A DNA stretch of 64,000 nt from Actinomadura sp. KC216 (GTDB taxonomy: Bacteria > Actinomycetota > Actinomycetes > Streptosporangiales > Streptosporangiaceae). The position numbers were made by a program, and so were the translations under genes. The stretch covers positions 1 to 64,000 of the forward strand of contig NZ_SMJX01000007.1 in assembly GCF_004348535.1 (NCBI RefSeq), read 5' to 3'. This document shows positions 55,115 through 64,000 of the stretch, one piece after another (positions within the stretch are counted from its first letter, which is position 1; every line of letters starts with the position of its first letter). Under the pieces are notes generated by a model, which worked only from the letters and a program-made list of their open reading frames with translations, searched no databases and was not told the DNA's origin.

Positions 55115-55966
55115 TCAGCTCCCCTCACCCTGCGGAGCAGCCTCGGCGGCCGGCGCCTGCTGCTCGGAACTCTGCTGCTGCCTGGGCGCGCGCTCGCCGC
55201 GCTCGCCGCCGCCACCGGCGCCGCCGCGGCCACCACGGCCGCCGCGGCCACCGCCACGGCGCTCGCCGCCGCGGCGCTCACGGCCACCGCCGCCGCCCGC
55301 GGCGCGCTGCTGCGCGGCCTGCTGCTCGCGCTCGGCGCGCGTCGACGCGGCCTCGCCCTTGTAGATCCACACCTTGACGCCGATGCGGCCGAACGTCGTC
55401 CGGGCCTCGTAGAAGCCGTAGTCGATGTCGGCGCGGAGCGTGTGCAGCGGGACCTGGCCCTCGCGGTAGAACTCCGACCGCGACATCTCGGCGCCGCCGA
55501 GACGGCCGCCGCACTGCACCTTGATGCCCTTGGCGCCCGACTTCATCGCCGACTGGATCGCCTTGCGCATGGCGCGCCGGAACGCGACGCGGCTGGACAG
55601 CTGCTCGGCCACGCCCTGCGCGACGAGCTGCGCGTCGATCTCGGGGTTCTTGACCTCGAGGATGTTCAGCCGCACCTGCTTGCCGGTCAGCTTCTCCAGG
55701 TCGCCGCGCAGGCGCTCGGCCTCCGCGCCGCGGCGGCCGATGACGATGCCCGGCCGGGCGGTGTGGATGTTGACCTCGACACGGTCACGGGTCCGCTCGA
55801 TCTCCACCTTGGAGATGCCCGCCCGGTCCATGCCCTTCTGCAGCATGCGCCGGATCTGGACGTCTTCCTTGACGTAGTCCTTGTAGAGCTTGTCGGCGAA
55901 CCACACGCTCTTGTGGTCGGTGGTGATACCGAGCCGGAACCCGTGCGGGTTGATCTTCTGACCCAC
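55115..55966 (-). CDS. rpsC: Ribosomal protein S3 with RGG-rich tail
   Basis: 283 residues, GTG start at 55966 overlapping the rplV stop. The KH domain has [28 protein letters not shown]; the C-terminal S3 domain follows ([19 protein letters not shown]). Beyond about residue 215 is a 65-residue tail of Arg-Gly-Gly repeats, then Gln- and Ala-rich. Typical bacterial S3 ends near 210-230 residues. The tail is probably disordered and positively charged. Confidence 0.96.
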   Translation of the reverse strand: MGQKINPHGFRLGITTDHKSVWFADKLYKDYVKEDVQIRRMLQKGMDRAGISKVEIERTRDRVEVNIHTARPGIVIGRRGAEAERLRGDLEKLTGKQVRLNILEVKNPEIDAQLVAQGVAEQLSSRVAFRRAMRKAIQSAMKSGAKGIKVQCGGRLGGAEMSRSEFYREGQVPLHTLRADIDYGFYEARTTFGRIGVKVWIYKGEAASTRAEREQQAAQQRAAGGGGGRERRGGERRGGGRGGRGGRGGAGGGGERGERAPRQQQSSEQQAPAAEAAPQGEGS

Positions 55967-56349
55967 TACCGGGCCCTCCTCGTCTTCTTACCGCCGCCGG
56001 ACGCGGACGACGCTTCGTCCCGCGACTCCACGACCACGGTGATGTGGCTCGTGCGCTTGTTGATGCGGTAAGCCCGGCCCTGGGCGCGGGGACGGAAACG
56101 CTTCAGCGTCGGCCCCTCGTCCACGTACGCCCGGCTGACGACGAGCGTGTCGGTGTCGAGCTTGAAGTTGTGCTCGGCGTTGGCGATGGCGCTCGCCAGC
56201 ACCTTGCCCACCGGCTCACTCGCAGCCTGGGGGGCGAACCGCAGCACCGCCTGAGCCTCCGCGGCCGGGAGGCCGCGGATGAGGTCCACCACGCGGCGGG
56301 CCTTCCTGGGCGTGACGCGGATGAACCGCGCCTGGGCCCTGGCTTCCAT
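55966..56349 (-). CDS. rplV: Ribosomal protein L22
   Basis: 127 residues from ATG 56349 with a GAGGGAAAG site. [44 protein letters not shown] and [20 protein letters not shown] are the L22 core, whose long hairpin lines the exit tunnel. The C-terminal Ser/Lys tail is short. Confidence 0.97.
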   Translation of the reverse strand: MEARAQARFIRVTPRKARRVVDLIRGLPAAEAQAVLRFAPQAASEPVGKVLASAIANAEHNFKLDTDTLVVSRAYVDEGPTLKRFRPRAQGRAYRINKRTSHITVVVESRDEASSASGGGKKTRRAR

Positions 56350-56375
56350 CGCTTTCCCTCTCTCTGCTGGCCTGC

Positions 56376-56657
56376 TCAGCCGCGACGGCTGCGGCGGTCT
56401 TCCTTGACATGGCTGCGGAACGTCCGCGTCGGCGCGAACTCGCCGAGCTTGTGCCCCACCATGGAGTCGGTGATGAACACCGGGACGTGCTTGCGGCCGT
56501 CGTGCACGGCGATCGTGTGACCGATCATGTCCGGCACGATCATGGAGCGCCGCGACCACGTCTTGATGACGTTCTTGGTGCCCTTCTCGTTCTGGTCGTC
56601 CACCTTCTTCATGAGGTGGTCGTCCACGAAGGGGCCCTTCTTAAGGCTACGTGGCAT
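56376..56657 (-). CDS. rpsS: Ribosomal protein S19
   Basis: 93 residues. [41 protein letters not shown] and [15 protein letters not shown] are invariant. Its ribosome site AGGAG overlaps the rplB stop codon, which suggests coupling. Confidence 0.97.
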   Translation of the reverse strand: MPRSLKKGPFVDDHLMKKVDDQNEKGTKNVIKTWSRRSMIVPDMIGHTIAVHDGRKHVPVFITDSMVGHKLGEFAPTRTFRSHVKEDRRSRRG

Positions 56658-56669
56658 GACGAGCGACTC

Positions 56670-57503
56670 CTACCGCTTCTTCTTGCTGCGACGACGGACG
56701 ATCAGCCGGTCGCTCGACTTGTTCGCCTGGCGAGTGCGGCCTTCCTTCTTACCGGCCGGGTTCACCGGGTGCCGGCCACCGGAGGTCTTGCCCTCACCAC
56801 CACCGTGCGGGTGGTCGATCGGGTTCATGGCCACGCCGCGGACGGTCGGGCGCTTGCCCTTCCACCGCATGCGGCCGGCCTTGCCCCAGTTGATGTTCGA
56901 CTGCTCGGCGTTGCCGACCTCGCCGACCGTGGCGCGGCAGCGCACGTCCACCATCCGCATCTCGCCGGAGGGCATGCGCAGCGTGGCGTACTTGCCCTCC
57001 TTGGCCAGCAACTGGACGCCCGCGCCCGCGCTGCGGGCGATCTTGGCGCCGCCGCCGGGCCGCAGCTCGATGGCGTGGATGACGGTACCGGTCGGGATGT
57101 TGCGCAGCGGGAGGCAGTTGCCCGGCTTGATGTCGGCGCTCGGCCCGTTCTCGACCCGGTCGCCCTGCTTCAGCCCGCGCGGGGCGAGGATGTAGCGCTT
57201 CTCGCCGTCCACGTAGTGCAGCAGCGCGATGCGGGCGGTGCGGTTCGGGTCGTACTCGATGTGCGCGACCTTCGCCGGGACGCCGTCCTTGTCGTGCCGC
57301 CGGAAGTCGATGATCCGGTAGGCGCGCTTGTGCCCGCCGCCCTGGTGCCGGGTGGTGATGCGGCCGTGGTTGTTGCGGCCGCCCTTCTTGGGGAGCGGAC
57401 GCAGCAGCGACTTCTCGGGCTCGGTGCGCGTGATCTCGACGAAGTCGGCCACGCTGGAGCCGCGACGACCCGGAGTCGTCGGCTTGTAGTTACGGATGCC
57501 CAT
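56670..57503 (-). CDS. rplB: Ribosomal protein L2
   Basis: 277 residues. [21 protein letters not shown], the SH3-like domain and the closing [25 protein letters not shown] with the His of the peptidyl-transferase region are present. No strong ribosome site is seen ahead of ATG 57503; a weak AAGGGA lies 13 bases away. Confidence 0.97.
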   Translation of the reverse strand: MGIRNYKPTTPGRRGSSVADFVEITRTEPEKSLLRPLPKKGGRNNHGRITTRHQGGGHKRAYRIIDFRRHDKDGVPAKVAHIEYDPNRTARIALLHYVDGEKRYILAPRGLKQGDRVENGPSADIKPGNCLPLRNIPTGTVIHAIELRPGGGAKIARSAGAGVQLLAKEGKYATLRMPSGEMRMVDVRCRATVGEVGNAEQSNINWGKAGRMRWKGKRPTVRGVAMNPIDHPHGGGEGKTSGGRHPVNPAGKKEGRTRQANKSSDRLIVRRRSKKKR

Positions 57504-57544
57504 CTTATTCGTTCATCCCTTGTCTGCTTCGGGACCCGGGCCGG

Positions 57545-57844
57545 TTAGGCCGGGCCGCCGAAGATGTCGATCCGCTCGCCCTCGGCCAGGCTGACGATGG
57601 CGCGCTTGGTGTCCTTGCGCTTGCCGTAGCCGAACCGGGTGCGCTTGCGCTTGCCCTGGCGGTTGAGCGTGTTCACGTTCGTCACCTTGACGCCGAACAC
57701 CGCCTCGACCGCCTGCTTGATCTGGGTCTTGTTGGCGTCCGGGCGGACGACGAACGTGTACTTGTTCTCGTCGAGCAGCCCGTAGCTCTTCTCCGAGACG
57801 ACCGGCGCGATGATGACGTCGCGGGGGTCGGCGATCTTGTTCAT
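57545..57844 (-). CDS. rplW: Ribosomal protein L23
   Basis: 99 residues. [49 protein letters not shown] is the L23 core that docks SRP and trigger factor. Preceded by an AAGGAGGG site; rplD is upstream with a 12-base gap. Confidence 0.97.
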   Translation of the reverse strand: MNKIADPRDVIIAPVVSEKSYGLLDENKYTFVVRPDANKTQIKQAVEAVFGVKVTNVNTLNRQGKRKRTRFGYGKRKDTKRAIVSLAEGERIDIFGGPA

Positions 57845-57856
57845 GTGCGACCCTCC

Positions 57857-58459
57857 TTACTTCTTCGCCGCACGCGAGATGAACTCGTCGTACGCCGCCT
57901 TCGTGAAGACGACGTCGTCGTTCACCAGCACGTCGTAGGTGTTGAGCTGGTCGGAGACGAGCACGTGCACGGCGGGCTCGTTGCGCAGGCTCCGCCAGGT
58001 CAGCTCGTCCTCGCGGTCGACGACCACGAGAACGCGCTTGGCCTCGGTGACCTCGCGCAGCGCCGCCAGCGCCGTCTTCGTCTTCGGGGTGTCGCCCTCG
58101 ATGAGGTGGTCGACCACGTGCACCCGGCCGTACCGGGCGCGGTCGGACAGGGCGCCGCGCAGCGCCGCCGCCTTCATCTTCTTGGGCGTCTTCTGCGTGT
58201 AGTCGCGCGGCTGGGGGCCGTGCACGGTGCCGCCGCCGGCGAACTGGGGCGCGCGGGTCGAGCCCTGGCGGGCGCGTCCGGTGCCCTTCTGCCGGTACGG
58301 CTTGCGGCCGCCGCCGCGCACGTCGCCGCGCGTCTTGGTCGAGTGCGTGCCCTGCCGCGCCGCCGCCTCCTGCGCCACCACGACCTGGTGGATCAGCGGG
58401 ATGTTGGTCTTCGCGTCGAAGACCTCGGCGGGCAGGTCGATGTCGAGCTTGGAGGTCAC
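57857..58459 (-). CDS. rplD: Ribosomal protein L4
   Basis: 200 residues, start GTG 58457-58459 overlapping the rplC stop (GTGA). [49 protein letters not shown] is the tunnel loop region. In E. coli L4 also represses the S10 operon; the leader structure at 59463-59516 makes a similar control possible but unproved. Confidence 0.97.
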   Translation of the reverse strand: MTSKLDIDLPAEVFDAKTNIPLIHQVVVAQEAAARQGTHSTKTRGDVRGGGRKPYRQKGTGRARQGSTRAPQFAGGGTVHGPQPRDYTQKTPKKMKAAALRGALSDRARYGRVHVVDHLIEGDTPKTKTALAALREVTEAKRVLVVVDREDELTWRSLRNEPAVHVLVSDQLNTYDVLVNDDVVFTKAAYDEFISRAAKK

Positions 58460-59106
58460 TTGCCCGTCCCCTTCGTCGCGTCGCGGACCAGGACCACGCC
58501 GCCGTTGGGGCCGGGAACCGCGCCCTTGATCAGCAGCAGGTTCTTCTCGGCGTCGATGGCGTGGACGGTCAGGTTCTGCACGGTGGTACGGGCGTTGCCG
58601 TGCCGCCCCGCCATGCGGAGGCCCTTGAAGACGCGACCGGGGGTCGCGCAGCCGCCGATCGAACCCGGCGAGCGGTGCTTGCGCTGGGTGCCGTGCGAGG
58701 CGCCGAGGCCCTTGAACCCGTGGCGCTTCATGACACCGGCGGTGCCCTTGCCCTTGCTCGTGCCGGTCACGTCGATCTTCTGGCCGGCCTCGAAGACGTC
58801 GGCGGTGATCTCCTGGCCGAGTTCGTACCCGGTGGTGTCGTCGGCGCGCAGTTCGACGAGGTAGCGGCGCGGCGTGACGCCGGCCTTCTCGAAGTGACCC
58901 CCGCGCGGCTTGTTCACCTTGCGCGGGTCGATCTGCCCGAACCCGATCTGGACGGCGGTGTAGCCGTCCTTCTCCTGGGTCTTGAGCTGCGTGACGACAC
59001 ACGGCCCGGCCTGGACGACGGTCACCGGGACGATCCGGCCCTCATCGTCGAAGACCTGGGTCATGCCGAGCTTCTCGCCCAGGACGCCCTTCCTCTGCGT
59101 ACTCAT
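58456..59106 (-). CDS. rplC: Ribosomal protein L3
   Basis: 216 residues from ATG 59106. [84 protein letters not shown] are characteristic. The long loop reaches the peptidyl-transferase centre. A 14-base gap separates it from rpsJ. Confidence 0.97.
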   Translation of the reverse strand: MSTQRKGVLGEKLGMTQVFDDEGRIVPVTVVQAGPCVVTQLKTQEKDGYTAVQIGFGQIDPRKVNKPRGGHFEKAGVTPRRYLVELRADDTTGYELGQEITADVFEAGQKIDVTGTSKGKGTAGVMKRHGFKGLGASHGTQRKHRSPGSIGGCATPGRVFKGLRMAGRHGNARTTVQNLTVHAIDAEKNLLLIKGAVPGPNGGVVLVRDATKGTGK

Positions 59107-59120
59107 TGTCGGTGCGTCCC

Positions 59121-59429
59121 TCAGAGCTTGATCTCGATGTCGACGCCGGCCGGAAGGTCGAGCCGCATCAGCGAGTCGACCGTCTTGGGCGTCGGGTCGA
59201 TGATGTCGATCAACCGCTTGTGCGTGCGCATCTCGAAGTGCTCGCGGCTGTCCTTGTACTTGTGCGGCGAGCGGATGACGCAGTACACGTTCTTCTCGGT
59301 CGGCAGCGGCACCGGGCCCGCGACCTTGGCGCCCGTCCGCGTCACCGTCTCTACGATCTTCTTCGCGGAGGTGTCGATGACCTCGTGGTCGTAGGCCTTG
59401 AGCCGGATGCGGATCTTCTGTCCCGCCAT
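59121..59429 (-). CDS. rpsJ: Ribosomal protein S10
   Basis: 102 residues from ATG 59429. [61 protein letters not shown] are the S10 pattern; it also works with NusB in antitermination. First gene of the S10 operon, preceded by the structured leader at 59463-59516 and separated from tuf by a hairpin. Confidence 0.97.
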   Translation of the reverse strand: MAGQKIRIRLKAYDHEVIDTSAKKIVETVTRTGAKVAGPVPLPTEKNVYCVIRSPHKYKDSREHFEMRTHKRLIDIIDPTPKTVDSLMRLDLPAGVDIEIKL

Positions 59430-59462
59430 GGTGGCCTCGGTGTCCTTTGCTGTAGTGAGTAA

Positions 59463-59516
59463 TTTTCCTCCTCGGTCGTTCGACCGTTTCGGCCTCTGCC
59501 GAACGCCGGAGGAAAA
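59463..59516 (-). promoter_or_regulatory. Three-way-junction RNA leader upstream of rpsJ
   Basis: In the mRNA sense a 9-bp closing stem (UUUUCCUCC at 59516-59508 with GGAGGAAAA at 59471-59463) encloses two hairpins: UUCGGC-loop AGAG-GCCGAA (59488-59503) and CGGUC-GAAC-GACCG (59473-59486). Only two single bases and a four-base segment stay unpaired inside. It ends about 33 bases before the rpsJ start. The 3' strand of the closing stem, GGAGGAAAA, resembles a ribosome site that the stem would hide. Ribosomal-protein control by L4 or another operon product is inference. Confidence 0.65.
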
Positions 59517-59553
59517 CCACTCAAGTGCCGCTGTTTTTACGTCGGGGTCATAG

Positions 59554-59588
59554 AGCGGCGGCCCTGCCTTGGCGGCCGGGCCGCCGCT
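59554..59588 (-). terminator. Hairpin after tuf, possible partial terminator
   Basis: A perfect 11-bp GC-rich stem (59554-59564 with 59578-59588) and a 13-base loop lies 15 bases after the tuf stop. On the minus strand it is followed by CTATGACCC, without a U-run, so it may terminate only partly and let tuf transcripts enter the S10 operon. Confidence 0.6.
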
Positions 59589-59602
59589 GCTACGACGGGG
59601 TG

Positions 59603-60796
59603 TTACTTGATGACCTTGGTGACGCGACCGGAGCCGACCGTCCGGCCACCCTCGCGGATGGCGAACTTCAGGCCCTCCTCCATGGCGACGGGCTGGATCA
59701 GCTCGACGCGCATCTCGGTGTTGTCGCTCGGCATGACCATCTCGGTGCCCTCGGGGAGGTGCACCACGCCGGTCACGTCCGTGGTCCGGAAGTAGAACTG
59801 CGGACGGTAGTTGTTGAAGAACGGCGTGTGGCGGCCGCCCTCGTCCTTGGACAGGATGTAGACCTGCGCCTCGAACTCGGTGTGCGGGGTGGTGGTGCCC
59901 GGCTTGATGACACACTGGCCGCGCTCCACCTCCTCGCGCTTGACGCCGCGCAGGAGCAGGCCGACGTTGTCGCCCGCCTGGCCCTGGTCGAGGAGCTTGC
60001 GGAACATCTCGACGCCGGTGACGGTCGTCGTGGTCTTCTCGTTCTTGATGCCGATGATGTCGACGGTCTCGTTGACGTTCACGACACCGCGCTCGACGCG
60101 GCCGGTCACGACGGTGCCGCGGCCGGTGATCGAGAAGACGTCCTCGATCGGCATCAGGAACGGCTTGTCGACGTCACGCACCGGCTCCGGCACGTTCTCG
60201 TCGACGGCGTCCATGAGCTCACCGATGGACGCGGACCACTTCTCGTCGCCCTGCAGCGCCTGGAAGGCGGAGACGCGGATGACCGGCAGGTCGTCGCCCG
60301 GGAACTCGTACTCGGTGAGCAGCTCGCGGACCTCGAGCTCGACGAGCTCCAGGATCTCCTCGTCGTCCACCATGTCGCACTTGTTCAGCGCGACCACGAT
60401 GTAGGGCACGCCGACCTGGCGGGCCAGGAGCACGTGCTCCTTGGTCTGCGGCATCGGGCCGTCGGTGGCGGCGACCACCAGGATGGCGCCGTCCATCTGC
60501 GCCGCACCGGTGATCATGTTCTTGATGTAGTCCGCGTGACCCGGGCAGTCCACGTGCGCGTAGTGCCGGGCCTCGGTCTGGTACTCGACGTGCGCGATGG
60601 AGATGGTGATGCCGCGCTCGCGCTCCTCCGGCGCCTTGTCGATCTCGTCGAACGGCGTGAAGGGGTTGAGGTCCGGGTACTTGTCGTGGAGCACCTTGGT
60701 GATCGCCGCGGTAAGCGTCGTCTTACCGTGGTCGATGTGTCCAATGGTGCCGATGTTCACGTGCGGCTTCGTCCGCTCGAACTTGGCCTTCGCCAC
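59603..60796 (-). CDS. tuf: Elongation factor Tu
   Basis: 397 residues, GTG start with an AAGGAGC site. G1 motif [14 protein letters not shown]3 [13 protein letters not shown]4 NKCDMV. It brings aminoacyl-tRNA to the ribosome. The residues commonly changed in elfamycin resistance that I can judge (for example Gln in [11 protein letters not shown]) look wild type. It is the third to fourth gene of the str operon, and the S10 operon follows directly. Confidence 0.98.
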   Translation of the reverse strand: MAKAKFERTKPHVNIGTIGHIDHGKTTLTAAITKVLHDKYPDLNPFTPFDEIDKAPEERERGITISIAHVEYQTEARHYAHVDCPGHADYIKNMITGAAQMDGAILVVAATDGPMPQTKEHVLLARQVGVPYIVVALNKCDMVDDEEILELVELEVRELLTEYEFPGDDLPVIRVSAFQALQGDEKWSASIGELMDAVDENVPEPVRDVDKPFLMPIEDVFSITGRGTVVTGRVERGVVNVNETVDIIGIKNEKTTTTVTGVEMFRKLLDQGQAGDNVGLLLRGVKREEVERGQCVIKPGTTTPHTEFEAQVYILSKDEGGRHTPFFNNYRPQFYFRTTDVTGVVHLPEGTEMVMPSDNTEMRVELIQPVAMEEGLKFAIREGGRTVGSGRVTKVIK

Positions 60797-60882
60797 TGGT
60801 TGCTCCTTGCTTGCGCTCCTCGGCCGTCCTCGACGACCGTTTCGATGTGCGTTCTGGTGATCTGTGTTGGGGCAGGCCGGGT

Positions 60883-62994
60883 CTACTCGCCCCGTGCCTT
60901 GGCGATGATCTCCTGCGCGACGTTCGACGGAACCTCGGCGTAGGAGTCGAACTGCATCGTGAAGACAGCCCGGCCCTGGGTCTTGCTGCGCAGATCACCC
61001 ACGTAGCCGAACATCTCGGACAGCGGCACCAGCGCCTTGATGACGCGCATGCCGTGCCGCTCGTCCATGGACTGGACCTGACCTCGGCGGCTGTTGAGGT
61101 CGCCGATCACGTCGCCCATGTTGTCCTCGGGCGTGGTGACCTCGACCGCCATCATCGGCTCCAGCAGCGTGGGGGACGCCTTGCGGGCGGCCTCCTTGAA
61201 CGCCATGGAACCGGCGACCTTGAACGCCATCTCCGAGGAGTCGACCTCGTGGTAGGCGCCGTCCTGAAGGGTGACCTTGACGCCGACCATCGGGTAGCCG
61301 GCGAGGACACCGAACTCGGCGGCCTCCTGGCAGCCCGCGTCGACCGACGGGATGTACTCCCGCGGGATGCGGCCACCGGTGACCTTGTTCTCGAACTCGT
61401 AGCCGTCCGACCCGCCGCCGAGCGGCTCCAGGTCGATGATCACGCGGCCGAACTGGCCGGAGCCACCCGTCTGCTTCTTGTGGGTGTACTCGACCTTCTC
61501 GACCTTGCGGGTGATCGTCTCCCGGTAGGCCACCTGCGGCTTGCCGACGTTGGCGTCGACCTTGAACTCGCGCTTCATCCGGTCGACGAGGATCTCCAGG
61601 TGGAGCTCGCCCATGCCGGAGATCACGGTCTGGCCGGTGTCCTCGTCGGTGCGGACCGTGAAGGACGGGTCCTCCTCGGCGAGCCGCTGGATCGCGGTGC
61701 CCAGCTTCTGCTGGTCGGCCTTCGTCTTCGGCTCGATCGCGACGTGGATGACCGGCGCCGGGAAGTTCATCGACTCCAGCACGATCGGGTTCTTGTCGTC
61801 GCACAGCGTCTCGCCGGTGGTGGTCTGCTTGAGACCCATCACCGCGACGATGTCACCGGCGCCCGCGCGCTCGATCTCGGTGCGCTTGTTGGCGTGCATC
61901 CGGTAGATCTTGCCGATGCGCTCCTTGCGCTCCTTGACGGAGTTCATCACGTTCGCGCCGGACTCCATGACGCCGGAGTAGACGCGCACGAAGGTGAGCT
62001 TGCCCAGGTGCGGGTCGCTCATGATCTTGAACGCGAGCGCGGAGAACGGCTCGTCCTCGCTCGGCTTGCGGGCGAGCGCCTTCTCCTCGTCCCGGACGGC
62101 GTGGCCCTCGATCGCCTCGACGTCCAGCGGGGAGGGCAGGTAGCGGACGATCGCGTCCAGCAGCGGCTGCACGCCCTTGTTCTTGAAGGCCGTGCCGCAC
62201 AGCACCGGGGTGAGCTTCGCGGCGATCGTCGCGCGGCGGATGCCCGCGTAGAGCTGCTCGACCGTGGGCTCCTCGCCCTCCAGGTACAGCTCCATGATGT
62301 CGTCGTCGTTCTCGGCGAGCGTCTCGACCATCTTGTCGTGGTACTCGCGGGCCGTCTCGACGTGCGTGTCGGGGATGTCGACGACGTCGTACATCTCGCC
62401 GAGCTTGGCCTCTTCGTTCCAGACGAGGGCCTTCATCGTCACGAGGTCGATGACGCCCTTGAAGTCGGCCTCGGCGCCGATCGGCAGCTGCAGCGCGAGC
62501 GGGGTCGCGTTGAGACGGTTCTCGATCATGTCGACGCAGCGGTGGAACTCCGCGCCGACCCGGTCGAGCTTGTTGACGAAGCACATGCGGGGGACGCCGT
62601 ACCGGTCGGCCTGACGCCACACGGTCTCGGACTGCGGCTCCACGCCGGCGACACCGTCGAACACCGCGACCGCACCGTCGAGCACCCGCAGGTTGCGCTC
62701 CACCTCGACGGTGAAGTCGACGTGCCCCGGGGTGTCGATGATGTTGATGGTGTGCTTGACGTCGTCGACGGGCCACTCGCAGGTGGTGGCGGCGGAGGTG
62801 ATGGTGATCCCCCGCTCCTGCTCCTGCTCCATCCAGTCCATGGTGGCGGCGCCGTCGTGGACCTCGCCGATCTTGTAGCTCATCCCCGTGTAGTAGAGGA
62901 TGCGCTCGGTCGTCGTGGTCTTGCCCGCGTCGATATGGGCCATGATCCCGATGTTGCGGACCTTGGCCAGGTCTACACCGGTTTTGGTAGCCAC
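60883..62994 (-). CDS. fusA: Elongation factor G
   Basis: 703 residues, GTG start with an AAGGAC site. G1 motif [16 protein letters not shown]3 [15 protein letters not shown]4 NKLDRVG; domains II to V follow ([61 protein letters not shown]). Catalyses translocation and, with RRF, ribosome recycling. Length and order agree with housekeeping EF-G. Confidence 0.98.
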   Translation of the reverse strand: MATKTGVDLAKVRNIGIMAHIDAGKTTTTERILYYTGMSYKIGEVHDGAATMDWMEQEQERGITITSAATTCEWPVDDVKHTINIIDTPGHVDFTVEVERNLRVLDGAVAVFDGVAGVEPQSETVWRQADRYGVPRMCFVNKLDRVGAEFHRCVDMIENRLNATPLALQLPIGAEADFKGVIDLVTMKALVWNEEAKLGEMYDVVDIPDTHVETAREYHDKMVETLAENDDDIMELYLEGEEPTVEQLYAGIRRATIAAKLTPVLCGTAFKNKGVQPLLDAIVRYLPSPLDVEAIEGHAVRDEEKALARKPSEDEPFSALAFKIMSDPHLGKLTFVRVYSGVMESGANVMNSVKERKERIGKIYRMHANKRTEIERAGAGDIVAVMGLKQTTTGETLCDDKNPIVLESMNFPAPVIHVAIEPKTKADQQKLGTAIQRLAEEDPSFTVRTDEDTGQTVISGMGELHLEILVDRMKREFKVDANVGKPQVAYRETITRKVEKVEYTHKKQTGGSGQFGRVIIDLEPLGGGSDGYEFENKVTGGRIPREYIPSVDAGCQEAAEFGVLAGYPMVGVKVTLQDGAYHEVDSSEMAFKVAGSMAFKEAARKASPTLLEPMMAVEVTTPEDNMGDVIGDLNSRRGQVQSMDERHGMRVIKALVPLSEMFGYVGDLRSKTQGRAVFTMQFDSYAEVPSNVAQEIIAKARGE

Positions 62995-63035
62995 TGTCGT
63001 CCTTCGCGTCGTCTCGTCGTTGCTGTGCGCCGGGG

Positions 63036-63506
63036 TTACCAGCGGTAGTGGGCGAAGGCCTTGTTCGACTCCGCCATCTTGTGGGTGTCCTCCCGCTTCT
63101 TGACGGAAGCGCCGAGGCCGTTGCTCGCGTCGAGCAGCTCGTTCATCAGCCGCTCGGTCATCGTCTTCTCGCGCCGCTGCCGGGCGTACAGCACCAGCCA
63201 GCGCAGGGCGAGGGTGGTGCTGCGGGCCGGCCGCACCTCGACGGGGACCTGGTAGGTCGCGCCGCCGACACGGCGGCTGCGGACCTCGAGGGTCGGCTTG
63301 ACGTTGTCGAGGGCGCGCTTCAGCGTGACGACCGGGTCGTTGCCGGTCTTCTCGCGGGCGCCTTCCAGAGCGTCGTAGACGATGCTCTGCGCGATCGAGC
63401 GCTTGCCGTCCAGGAGGACCTTGTTGATGAGCGCGGTGACCAGCGGCGAGTTGTACACCGGGTCAGTGATGAGCTGGCGCTTGCCAGCGGGGCCCTTACG
63501 CGGCAT
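63036..63506 (-). CDS. rpsG: Ribosomal protein S7
   Basis: 156 residues from ATG 63506, which shares a base with the rpsL stop. [63 protein letters not shown] and the end KAFAHYRW are standard. S7 nucleates the head of the 30S subunit and can repress the str operon in E. coli. AAGGAG site inside the rpsL end. Confidence 0.98.
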   Translation of the reverse strand: MPRKGPAGKRQLITDPVYNSPLVTALINKVLLDGKRSIAQSIVYDALEGAREKTGNDPVVTLKRALDNVKPTLEVRSRRVGGATYQVPVEVRPARSTTLALRWLVLYARQRREKTMTERLMNELLDASNGLGASVKKREDTHKMAESNKAFAHYRW

Positions 63507-63880
63507 CAGCCCTTCTCCTTCTTCGCGCCGTAGTGGCTGCGGCCCTGCTTGCGGTTCCGGACGCCCTGGGTGTCCAGCGTGCCGCGAATGATCTTGTACC
63601 GGACGCCGGGAAGGTCCTTCACACGGCCGCCGCGGACGAGCACGATCGAGTGCTCCTGCAGGTTGTGGCCGACGCCGGGGATGTAGGCCGTGACCTCGAT
63701 CCCGCTCGACAGCCGGACGCGGGCGACCTTGCGGAGCGCCGAGTTCGGCTTCTTGGGCGTCGTCGTGTAGACGCGCGTGCAGACACCCCGGCGCTGGGGG
63801 CTGCCCTTGAGCGCGGGCGTCTTGTTCTTGGTCACCTTGTCCTGGCGGCCCTTGCGGACCAGCTGCTGGATCGTGGGCAC
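63506..63880 (-). CDS. rpsL: Ribosomal protein S12
   Basis: 124 residues, GTG start at 63878-63880 with a GGAG site. [51 protein letters not shown] covers the decoding-centre loop; both lysines tied to streptomycin resistance when changed (in TPKKPNSAL and [13 protein letters not shown]) are intact. The upstream 120 bases to the window end hold the presumed str promoter or the link to genes beyond; no clear box seen. Confidence 0.98.
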   Translation of the reverse strand: MPTIQQLVRKGRQDKVTKNKTPALKGSPQRRGVCTRVYTTTPKKPNSALRKVARVRLSSGIEVTAYIPGVGHNLQEHSIVLVRGGRVKDLPGVRYKIIRGTLDTQGVRNRKQGRSHYGAKKEKG

Positions 63881-64000
63881 CGCGTCTCCGTCTTCCTCGT
63901 ACCGAGCCGGTAAGTCCTATTGCTGCAATCACCACCTCAGGCGAGGCTGTGACCTGCCGGTTTCCCGACCTCTCCGACCCACGCGGTCGGGCGTGTCGCC

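Noticed and set aside
63506-63880. Streptomycin-resistance change in rpsL
   Set aside because: Both critical lysines and neighbouring residues are wild type.

Overview
The window is a 64-kb, very GC-rich, gene-dense chromosomal core segment of an actinomycete. Gene order (sigD/rsdA, groEL1-groES, tsaD-rimI-tsaB, tsaE, alr, nnr, glmS/coaA, glmM, rpsI-rplM, truA-rplQ-rpoA-rpsD-rpsK-rpsM-rpmJ-infA, map-adk-secY, spc, S10 and str operons) follows the backbone of Streptomyces and, in part, Mycobacterium. The XRE/DUF5753 plus DUF397 genes, the His-rich GroEL1 tail and the L17, S3 and S9 extensions fit a filamentous actinomycete. An Actinomadura-like member of the Streptosporangiales is my best guess, by inference only. 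No phage, insertion sequence, CRISPR array, tRNA or rRNA was seen.

Left part (1-16 kb): the sigma-D/anti-sigma-D pair; a heat-shock groESL operon with a sigma-A-like promoter and CIRCE operator; a THUMP-like SAM methyltransferase; a long coiled-coil protein made of heptad and 11-residue repeats; an APH-type kinase; then the t6A tRNA-modification genes (tsaD, rimI, tsaB, tsaE) mixed with a membrane protein, an alpha/beta hydrolase, alanine racemase and NAD(P)H-hydrate repair enzyme.

Middle part (16-34 kb), the most accessory region: an XRE regulator with two DUF397 partners and a shared 16-bp upstream motif; a two-gene ABC exporter; glmS and coaA, divergent and apparently leaderless; a guanidine-hydrolase-like ureohydrolase translationally coupled to a multipass permease; a Tat-exported DUF839 protein; a four-gene double ABC exporter operon in which every junction is an ATGA overlap; a DUF389 membrane protein; an exported HNH nuclease lipoprotein; a small protein built of pentapeptide repeats; and glmM.

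Right part (34-64 kb): ribosomal and translation genes, nearly all on the minus strand, interrupted between rplM and truA by an exported CAP-domain protein and two paralogous membrane-anchored proteins, and between infA and map by an HTH protein, a phosphoesterase and a DUF1707 protein. Structured 5' leaders precede rplM and rpsJ, and terminators close the rplQ and rpsI operons. The genes together serve cell-wall precursor supply (alr, glmS, glmM), tRNA modification, protein folding and translation, with exporters and surface proteins inserted between the conserved blocks.
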